Origin: Clostridiales bacterium
GTDB taxonomy: Bacteria > Bacillota > Clostridia > Christensenellales > DUVY01
DNA length: 9,751 bases
Direction of reading: 5' to 3'
Assembly (NCBI GenBank): GCA_031290295.1
Contig: JAITNT010000233.1
Location: 1 to 9,751 of the forward strand
In this document: positions 4,979 through 9,751 of the stretch, one piece after another
Numbering within the stretch: position 1 is the stretch's first letter
Layout of the letters: every line of letters begins with the position of its first letter
The notes under the pieces: model-generated
Seen by the model: the letters and a program-made list of their open reading frames with translations, nothing else
Databases searched by the model: none
Told to the model about the DNA's origin: nothing
Translations under genes and position numbers: made by a program

Positions 4979-6493
4979 ATGTCTAAAATTAATATATCTA
5001 ACCTGACCTTTTGTTATGACGGCGCAACGGAGAATATCCTCGCCGACGTTACCGTCACGCTTGACACCGATTGGAAAACCGGACTTATCGGCAGAAACGG
5101 CACGGGCAAAACTACCCTGCTGCGCCTGTTAGCCGGTATCCTTACCCCCGCCGCCGGCACGGTATCGATTGCCGCCCGTACTGATTTCTTCCCCTACGCC
5201 GTAAATAATCCCGACAACTCCGTGACCGACGTAATCGGCGAGAACTTTCCGACGGCGGAAATATGGCGCGTGGAAAAAGAGCTTAATCAATTCGACCCCA
5301 TGCTTACCGAAAACGGCGTAATGTACCGGATATTCTCCACGCTCAGCCCGGGCGAGCAAACGAAGCTGCTGCTTTGCGTGCTTTTTGCCAAGGGCTCCAA
5401 CTATCTGTTAATTGACGAACCCACAAATCATCTCGACGCGTACTCGCGCGTTCTTTTGCAAAATTATCTGTGTAAAAAAAGCGGTTTTTTGCTCGTTTCG
5501 CACGACGCCGCGCTGTTAGACGCCTGCATAGACCATGTGGTTTCGATTAACCGCACCGGCATAGACGTAGTAAAAGGCAATTTCTCAACGTGGTACGAAA
5601 ACAAGCAAAATCAAGACGCGCTGGATGAACAAAAAAACCGACTGCTTAATCGGGATATTGCGCGCCTGAAATCGGCGGCGCGGCAAACCGCGGAGTGGGC
5701 GGAAGCCGTAGAAAAATCCAAGCGCGGCGCGCCCGATAAGGGATATGTCGGACACAAAGCGGCAAAGATGATGAAGCGGTCGACTGTGCTTAAAAACAGG
5801 CTCGAAGCCGAGGCGAAGGAAAAATCCGCACTGCTGCAGGACGCGGAAAAATCCGAAGCGTTAAAAATATTCCCTCTCGTTTACAAAAAAACCGTGCTTG
5901 TAGAGGCAAAAAACATGTGCTTGCGAACGGCGGAGCGTGAGATTTTCAAAAATATAAGCTTTACGGTGGCGAACGGCGACAGGGTTGCCTTAATCGGCAA
6001 GAACGGCTCGGGCAAATCGAGCATAATCAAACTGATTTTGAATAAACAAAAAATCATCGGCGGCGCAAGTGAACCGCTTGCGCCCGAGGGCATGACCTTT
6101 ACGGGCGAGCTCGGCGTCGGAAGCGCCCTGATTATATCCTATATCCCGCAGGATATGCGGACCTTACGCGGCTCGTTGAACGATTTTGCAAGCGAACGCA
6201 AGCTTGACAAAACGCTGCTGAACGCTATTCTGCGGCGGCTGAATTTCTCATACGGGCAGTTGAGCCTCGATATGTCCGACTATTCCCTCGGGCAAAAGAA
6301 AAAGGCGCTGATAGCCGCCGCGCTGTGCCGTAAGGCGCATCTTTATATTTTTGACGAGCCGCTCAATTATATCGATATAATCAGCCGCAAGCAAATCGAG
6401 GAGCTGATATCTGCCTGCGCCCCCACGGCGCTTTTTATAGAACACGACGCCGCTTTTGTAAAAAACGTCGCCACCAAAATAATAGAGCTTTAG
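4979..6493 (+). CDS. ABC-F ribosomal protection protein, Lsa-type
   Basis: ATG 4979 is chosen because AAGGAGG (4967-4973) sits five bases upstream and MSKINISNLTF matches the family N-terminus. The product has 504 residues. It has two ATP-binding cassettes and no membrane segments: Walker A GRNGTGKTT (38-46), signature LSPGEQ (122-127), Walker B ending DE147 in IDEPTNHLD, H175; then Walker A GKNGSGKSS (340-348), signature YSLGQ (435-439), FDEP with E460, H489. The linker (about 205-300) is charged and helical and carries the drug-site loop region (RGAPDKGYVGHKAAKMMKRS). Motifs DTDWKTGLIGRNG, DEPLNYID and ALFIEHDAAF are typical of the Lsa/Vga branch. Such proteins bind the ribosomal E site and expel lincosamides, pleuromutilins and streptogramin A. 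Both catalytic Glu are kept; the signatures deviate from LSGGQ in both halves, as is usual for this branch. Drug spectrum is not readable from sequence, and a general translation-factor role is possible. Confidence 0.9.
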   Translation: MSKINISNLTFCYDGATENILADVTVTLDTDWKTGLIGRNGTGKTTLLRLLAGILTPAAGTVSIAARTDFFPYAVNNPDNSVTDVIGENFPTAEIWRVEKELNQFDPMLTENGVMYRIFSTLSPGEQTKLLLCVLFAKGSNYLLIDEPTNHLDAYSRVLLQNYLCKKSGFLLVSHDAALLDACIDHVVSINRTGIDVVKGNFSTWYENKQNQDALDEQKNRLLNRDIARLKSAARQTAEWAEAVEKSKRGAPDKGYVGHKAAKMMKRSTVLKNRLEAEAKEKSALLQDAEKSEALKIFPLVYKKTVLVEAKNMCLRTAEREIFKNISFTVANGDRVALIGKNGSGKSSIIKLILNKQKIIGGASEPLAPEGMTFTGELGVGSALIISYIPQDMRTLRGSLNDFASERKLDKTLLNAILRRLNFSYGQLSLDMSDYSLGQKKKALIAAALCRKAHLYIFDEPLNYIDIISRKQIEELISACAPTALFIEHDAAFVKNVATKIIEL

Positions 6494-6498
6494 CGCGC

Positions 6499-6531
6499 TT
6501 TTTTTGCTCCCGTAACGCTCACCGCAAAAAA
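6499..6531. terminator. Possible bidirectional terminator between convergent genes
   Basis: TTTTTTTGC (6499-6507) and GCAAAAAA (6524-6531) are inverted around 16 bases, so either strand gives a stem ending in T residues. It lies between the ABC-F stop (6493) and the stop of the minus-strand hydrolase (6552). The stem is almost all A-T and the loop is long, so efficiency is uncertain. Confidence 0.4.
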
Positions 6532-6551
6532 TGCAAAACGCGGCTCCGGGC

Positions 6552-7262
6552 TTATATTTCTACGGTCAAGCCCTTTTTGGCGAGGATTATTTTATCGGAC
6601 GGGTATTTTTTTATGAGCGCGGCGACCGCGCTCTTTGGGGAGCGGCGGGCGTTTATGTGCGTAACTATCAGGCTAGCGCCCGCCAGACGGGCCAGCGCCG
6701 CGCCCTCCTCTACCGACATAAGATAGTGACCGGTAAGATATTTTGCGGGTATTCCGCAGTTGCATAGCAGCAAATCCGCGCCCTCGCAGAGCTTGCTCAA
6801 ATTATCGTTAAGCGCCGTGTCGCCCGAATAAACAAGCCTTACCGCGCCGTCGTCTACGCTTATGCTCACGCCCTCGCGGGAATGAATTGCGGGCGCGGCA
6901 CGCACCGTGACGCCGCCTAACACGGTATCGCCGTCGGAGTAGGCGTGCAAAGCGAGGTTAGGGCACGCCGCAAGCAGCTCGTATTCGGGTGTTTGCTCCT
7001 TAGGAAGATATACGTCGAGCGTCCTGCCCTCGACCTTGAGAAGATAGCGAAGATTAAGCATATCCGAAAAGTGGTCGGAATGCAGATGCGATAACAGCGC
7101 CGCGTCAAGGTCGGCGGGACGGATATATTTTGACAGCTCGGACAGCGCGTTCGAGCCGCAGTCGATAAGTATTTTTTGCCCGCGGCTCTCATAAAGATAC
7201 GCGCTTGTTCCCGTTCCCTTGACGGGATATCCGCCCATACAACCGAGTACCGTCAGCTTCAT
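6552..7262 (-). CDS. MBL-fold metal-dependent hydrolase, YhfI-like
   Basis: Start ATG 7262, with AAGGCGG six bases upstream; an in-frame TTG two codons earlier is less likely. The product is 236 residues. The N-terminus MKLTVLGCMGGYP and overall order match the YhfI/RNase Z-like branch of the metallo-beta-lactamase fold. Two-metal ligands are all present: H59-L-H61-S-D63-H64, H127, D148 (VYSGDT) and H202 (VTHIN), with a further GH at 178-179. Cytoplasmic; no signal peptide. Family members are phosphodiesterases or RNases, but the substrate of YhfI-type proteins is not established and I do not assign one. It lacks the long exosite arm of classical tRNA-processing RNase Z, so that role is not supported. 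It is a single-gene unit with its own promoter, convergent with the ABC-F gene and divergent from the structured RNA. Confidence 0.9.
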   Translation of the reverse strand: MKLTVLGCMGGYPVKGTGTSAYLYESRGQKILIDCGSNALSELSKYIRPADLDAALLSHLHSDHFSDMLNLRYLLKVEGRTLDVYLPKEQTPEYELLAACPNLALHAYSDGDTVLGGVTVRAAPAIHSREGVSISVDDGAVRLVYSGDTALNDNLSKLCEGADLLLCNCGIPAKYLTGHYLMSVEEGAALARLAGASLIVTHINARRSPKSAVAALIKKYPSDKIILAKKGLTVEI

Positions 7263-7303
7263 AAGCAACCGCCTTTTTTGATTAGAGTTACCATAACGAC
7301 TCT

Positions 7304-7309
7304 ATTGTA
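7304..7309 (-). promoter_or_regulatory. Extended -10 promoter of the MBL hydrolase gene
   Basis: On the minus strand TGA precedes TACAAT (7304-7309), an extended -10. Upstream is T-rich without a clear TTGACA. The transcript would begin near 7297, about 35 bases before the ATG at 7262. Confidence 0.5.
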
Positions 7310-7350
7310 TCATGATTCTCGCAAAAAGTAAAAAATTTTTTATTTAAGTA

Positions 7351-7378
7351 TTGATTTTTTATTTATTTGTGGTATACT
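7351..7378 (+). promoter_or_regulatory. Promoter of the structured RNA
   Basis: TTGATT (7351-7356), 16 bases, then TATACT (7373-7378) preceded by TGG, so both a -35 and an extended -10 are present. The predicted start is near 7385. No reading frame of note follows before the terminator at 7607, so this promoter serves a non-coding transcript. Confidence 0.65.
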
Positions 7379-7384
7379 ATATGT

Positions 7385-7604
7385 GTTGAAAGAAATTTCC
7401 CCTTTCCTGCGGTGTACGTTACGGCTTTTGACCATTAACCTCAAGAATTAAAAGGGAACTCTAGTCCACGCGCAAGATGTCAGGCCGCAGAAATTCTCTT
7501 ATCCTCGTGATAACAGCAGCGGAAGGCAGACGGCGCGGGCGGTAATCCCACCTGTCACAAGACAGGTTATGGTTATTGACGGACGGCACAGGCGGGAAAA
7601 CCTT
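7385..7604 (+). ncRNA. ssrS: Probable 6S RNA (RNA polymerase regulator)
   Basis: A roughly 210-base non-coding segment between a good promoter and a strong terminator, with no ribosome site or long frame. The ends close on each other: TTTCCC (7396-7401) with GGGAAA (7594-7599) and CCTG (7406-7409) with CAGG (7589-7592). The 5' start CCTGCGGTGTACGTT and the 3' end CGGCACAGGCGGGAA resemble the closing stem of 6S RNAs. Internal stems include CGGC..TGAC (7422-7432) with GTCA.GCCG (7479-7487), TTATC/GATAA (7499-7513) and ACCTGTC-ACAA-GACAGGT (7550-7567). 6S RNA mimics an open promoter, binds the housekeeping sigma holoenzyme and damps transcription in stationary phase. I found none of the conserved cores of RNase P RNA, tmRNA or SRP RNA. 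The family has little sequence conservation, so the call rests on length, layout and end similarity; an unnamed structured RNA is the alternative. Confidence 0.55.
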
Positions 7605-7606
7605 AC

Positions 7607-7642
7607 AAGAGACCGTTTCACAAATTTGTGAAACGGTCTCTT
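7607..7642 (+). terminator. Terminator of the structured RNA, a perfect 36-base palindrome
   Basis: AAGAGACCGTTTCACAAA (7607-7624) is exactly complementary to the following 18 bases (7625-7642), and TTAATTTA follows. As RNA it gives a very stable hairpin with a T-rich tail, ending the transcript that started near 7385. Being symmetrical it can also act on the minus strand. Confidence 0.75.
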
Positions 7643-7649
7643 AATTTAT

Positions 7650-7676
7650 GAATTTTTTAACTTAGTTAAAAAATTC
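7650..7676. repeat. A/T-rich palindrome 1
   Basis: GAATTTTTTAACT (7650-7662) and AGTTAAAAAATTC (7664-7676) are perfect complements around one base. Its core TTTTTTAAC-N-TAGTTAAAAAA is shared with the palindrome at 7713-7741, 37 bases further on, so the two are copies of one motif. It may be a second back-up terminator for either strand. Confidence 0.6.
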
Positions 7677-7712
7677 AAACAACATAGATAAAGTGAATCA
7701 GCATACCGACGG

Positions 7713-7741
7713 TTAGTTTTTTAACATAGTTAAAAAACTAA
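7713..7741 (-). terminator. A/T-rich palindrome 2 overlapping the ricT stop codon, likely terminator
   Basis: TTAGTTTTTTAAC (7713-7725) and GTTAAAAAACTAA (7729-7741) are perfect complements around ATA. The TAG stop of ricT (7738-7740) lies inside the arm. On the minus strand it would fold at the end of the tmk-holB-ricT message. The GC-poor stem is unusual for an intrinsic terminator and the stretch after it is not T-rich; the 7650-7676 palindrome lies 36 bases further along. Confidence 0.5.
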
Positions 7742-8613
7742 TCAAGCAGCTTTTTGATGTCGGCGTCGATTTTGTCGTTGTCGCGGGCAAGCTCGTCCGC
7801 CAAGGTGCGCGTAGTTTTTATATCGGCTAAGGGATATTCCCTGAACTCGAAGGTGTCCTTGATAGGTACTCTTACGCGGACTATTTCCTTGAGCAGATGG
7901 TTATAAGCCACCGTTCCCTTGCCGTCGGGCGTGGTTACCTCGCTGCCTATCTTAGGCATTCTCTTGACTATCTGCGCGTAATGCTCGTTCTCGTATTCGA
8001 GACAGCACATGAGCCGTCCGCAAAGCCCGCTGATTTTGGTCGGGTTAAGGCTAAGCCCCTGATTCTTCGCCATTTTGATAGACACGCGTTTGAAGTCGGG
8101 AAGATGACCGGAGCAACAGCAAACGCGCCCGCATGGCGCGATGCCGCCGAGCATTTTGCATTCGTCGCGGATACCTATCTGCCTAAGCTCGATGCGGGTT
8201 CGGAAGTAGGATGCGAGGTCCCGCACAAGCTCGCGGAAGTCCACCCTCGAGTCCGACGTAAAATAGAAAATTACCTTGCTTCCGTCAAAGGAAAACTCCG
8301 CGTCGACAAGCTTCATTTCTAAATTATGCTTGGCGATTTTTTCCTCGACGGCGCGCATGGCGTCGTCCTTTTTGGCGACCAGGCGCGCGACCTGCTCGAC
8401 GTCCTTTTCGGTAGCCTTGCGGACTATGGGCTTCAGAGGCTGAACGACGGTATTTTCCTCGACGGCGGCAGGCGCCATGGCTACCGTCCCGTATTCCAAG
8501 CCGCGCGAGGTTTCCACCACCGCGCCGTCGCCCTCGGCAAATTCTATTCCCTCGGGCGAAAAATAATAGACGCGGCCGCCCGCTTTGAATCTTATTCCAA
8601 CCACTATCGGCAT
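7738..8613 (-). CDS. ricT: RicT (YaaT/PSP1 family) iron-sulfur regulator of RNA processing and development
   Basis: 291 residues, slightly longer than the roughly 275 of the Bacillus protein. The order is as in YaaT: N-terminal VVGIRFKAGGRVYYFSP and VETSRGLEYGTV, then a PSP1 core (KLVDAEFSFDGSKVIFYFTSDSRVDFRELV...IELRQIGIRDE) and a cysteine-rich part, C152, C161-G-R-V-C165-C166-C167 and C198-G-R-L-M-C203-C204, followed by LEYENEHY. In Bacillus subtilis RicT forms the Ric (Y) complex with RicA and RicF, carries [4Fe-4S] clusters through such cysteines and aids RNase Y-dependent mRNA maturation, competence, biofilm and sporulation. All cluster cysteines appear present. Its ATG at 8613 overlaps the end of holB by 10 bases, with GGAGGT nine bases upstream inside holB. 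The last 30 residues are charged and helical (DDK-type repeats) and are the part that extends the length. Confidence 0.95.
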   Translation of the reverse strand: MPIVVGIRFKAGGRVYYFSPEGIEFAEGDGAVVETSRGLEYGTVAMAPAAVEENTVVQPLKPIVRKATEKDVEQVARLVAKKDDAMRAVEEKIAKHNLEMKLVDAEFSFDGSKVIFYFTSDSRVDFRELVRDLASYFRTRIELRQIGIRDECKMLGGIAPCGRVCCCSGHLPDFKRVSIKMAKNQGLSLNPTKISGLCGRLMCCLEYENEHYAQIVKRMPKIGSEVTTPDGKGTVAYNHLLKEIVRVRVPIKDTFEFREYPLADIKTTRTLADELARDNDKIDADIKKLLD

Positions 8614-9575
8614 TTAATTTTGACCTCCACAATATAGAAAAGCAGTTCGTCGACAACCGATTGGGCGTTCCCGAAAAGGTTCAGCCGACCGAGCGAATGA
8701 TTAATTTTATCCAAAATCAAGCACAGCGCGTTAATCGAAAAGTTTTTCTCTATAACTATTATATCATTTATCCGCGTTTTATTCAACACATATTGCGCCC
8801 CGCACTTAAAATTTATTAAATCGGCGCAAGCCGCCGCCAAAAAGCCCAAAAACTCCGGTATCAGCTCGCGGTAAGCCGCAATCTTGTTCGCATACGGCAG
8901 TATCGCCGGGCTGGAGGTCATAGCTGAAAGCATATCGAATACGAGCGCGTCCATTTCGCGGTAAGCCTGCGAGGATGCGATTTTTTCCGCTAAGAAAAAG
9001 CTGCCGTGGGCAAGCTCCGCCGCGCTCCGCCGGTTTTCGATCCTTTCGGGAAGCGCCGCCAAAATGTCCTCGAAAGCGAACGCGCCCATTCTTATAGTAC
9101 GTACGCGCGATTTTACCGTAGGCAGCATACAGGAATCGTTGGCGGCGAATATGAGGATTACGGCGTTATCGGGCGTTTCCTCCAGAGTCTTTAGCAGCTT
9201 GTTCTGCGCCTGAATATTCATTGTTTCCGCTTTGTCCAGAACGTAAACGCGGCAACCGCCGGAGTATGACATAACGGATATATCGGCGACAAGCGCGTCG
9301 ATATCGGCGACGACGATTTTCGCGCCCTTTTCGGGGTAGCGGTGCAAATCGGGATGCGCCCCCGAAAGCGCCCTGATACAATCGGCGCATTTAAGGCACG
9401 CCGGATGCCGCGCGCAAAAGAGCTCCGCCGCGGTAAGCTTGATAAGCGACTCCTTAGCCGCCTCGTCCGCCGTGACGAACAGATAGGTATGATTAAGACG
9501 TCCGCCCGCTATATCCGCGCTTAATACGCCGAACGCCGGGCTTCTTCTTACGGCGTCGGCATACTTGACTAACAT
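8604..9575 (-). CDS. holB: DNA polymerase III clamp-loader subunit delta-prime
   Basis: 323 residues, close to the usual length of 320-330. The AAA+ core begins about residue 28 (NHTYLFV). The P-loop position (VTADEAAKESLI, 34-45) lacks GKT/S, so no ATP binding is expected, as is normal for delta-prime. Zinc ligands C54, C60, C63 and C66 (FCARHPACLKCADC) are followed by the typical HPDLH. The sensor segment GGCRVYVLDKAETMNIQAQNKLLKTLEE is clear and leads to LPTVKSRV, where SRC is usual, so the Cys of the SRC motif is replaced by Val. The protein helps load the beta clamp at replication forks. ATG 9575 overlaps the stop of tmk by 7 bases, so translation is probably coupled; the ribosome site is weak (GGAAAA). 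Its C-terminus overlaps the ricT start by 10 bases. Confidence 0.93.
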   Translation of the reverse strand: MLVKYADAVRRSPAFGVLSADIAGGRLNHTYLFVTADEAAKESLIKLTAAELFCARHPACLKCADCIRALSGAHPDLHRYPEKGAKIVVADIDALVADISVMSYSGGCRVYVLDKAETMNIQAQNKLLKTLEETPDNAVILIFAANDSCMLPTVKSRVRTIRMGAFAFEDILAALPERIENRRSAAELAHGSFFLAEKIASSQAYREMDALVFDMLSAMTSSPAILPYANKIAAYRELIPEFLGFLAAACADLINFKCGAQYVLNKTRINDIIVIEKNFSINALCLILDKINHSLGRLNLFGNAQSVVDELLFYIVEVKIKCR

Positions 9576-9751
9576 ATTATTTTCCGTTCCCGTAAAATTC
9601 CGCGGATTTTATCCTGCGTCTCGAATTTGGTACCGCCCGCCTCCACGATTACGATGCGCTCCGCATACTCCCTTGCGGCGAGCAGAAATCCGTTGTAAAC
9701 CTTATCGAAAAAATCCGCGCCGGCGGCCTCTATGCGGTCGTTAGTGTCGAT
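9569..9751 (-). CDS. tmk: Thymidylate kinase, C-terminal end (truncated by the window)
   Basis: The last 60 codons plus TAG (9569-9571) of a frame entering from the right edge. The residues DTNDRIEAAGADFFDKVYNGF and LLAAREYAERIVIVEAGG match the lid-and-after region of bacterial TMP kinases, in which DRIE.....F...V..GF precedes a final strand and helix. The enzyme phosphorylates dTMP to dTDP. The order tmk-holB-ricT supports the call. The N-terminal P-loop and start are outside the window. Confidence 0.85.
   Translation of the reverse strand: MDTNDRIEAAGADFFDKVYNGFLLAAREYAERIVIVEAGGTKFETQDKIRGILRERKIIC

Noticed and set aside
7385..7604. RNase P RNA, tmRNA, SRP RNA, T-box or cobalamin riboswitch
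   Set aside because: I looked for the conserved cores of each (RNase P GAGGAAAGUCC, the tmRNA ends, the SRP GGAAG apical loop within a short hairpin, the T-box GGUGG, and the B12 box) and found none in the right setting. A terminator at 7607 with no gene following also argues against a riboswitch.
1..9751. tRNA genes, insertion sequences, prophage or plasmid origins
   Set aside because: No cloverleaf with a T-loop GTTCGA pattern in context, no transposase or integrase frames, and no origin-like iterons were seen.

Overview
The window looks like a chromosomal piece of a Gram-positive, low-to-moderate GC Firmicute, most likely an uncultured member of the Clostridia. The main evidence is the minus-strand operon tmk-holB-ricT at the right end, which is a Firmicutes arrangement, together with AGGAGG-type ribosome binding sites, TTGACA/TATAAT promoters, a 6S-like RNA, an Lsa-type ABC-F protein and a YhfI-like metallo-hydrolase. 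I see no phage, plasmid or transposase genes.

Layout. 1-1841 (minus) holds a two-gene signalling operon: a response regulator fused to an HD-GYP domain, then a PAS-domain sensor protein that runs off the left edge. A good promoter lies at 1885-1913. Divergent from it, 2102-2599 (+) encodes a small coiled-coil protein with a C-terminal membrane anchor. 2600-3608 is about 1 kb without a credible gene, filled with dispersed palindromic repeats and a MITE-like inverted repeat. 3609-4451 (minus) encodes an unrecognised single-pass membrane protein.

4452-4978 is the most interesting region. It contains two back-to-back promoters, both TTGACA with 17-bp spacers. One fires left into a roughly 190-nt structured leader before the membrane protein. 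The other fires right into a roughly 205-nt leader before an ABC-F ribosome-protection gene (4979-6493). The right-hand leader carries a TTG-started 8-codon reading frame (MRIFFRLR), a 12-bp hairpin and a T-tracted terminator just before the ABC-F Shine-Dalgarno. That is the layout of ribosome-mediated attenuation of antibiotic-resistance genes.

6552-7262 (minus) is an MBL-fold hydrolase. 7351-7642 (+) is a complete non-coding transcription unit (promoter, about 210-nt structured RNA, 36-bp perfect palindrome terminator) that I read as a probable 6S RNA. Two related A/T-rich palindromes follow, the second overlapping the ricT stop codon. 7738-9751 (minus) is the tmk-holB-ricT operon with overlapping reading frames: thymidylate kinase (C-terminal end only), DNA polymerase III delta-prime and the iron-sulfur protein RicT.

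The genes fall into independent modules (signalling, antibiotic or translation stress response, housekeeping replication/RNA processing). The regulatory RNA content is unusually dense for 10 kb. Motif positions and starts were read by eye; family names rest on recognised motifs and not on a database search.
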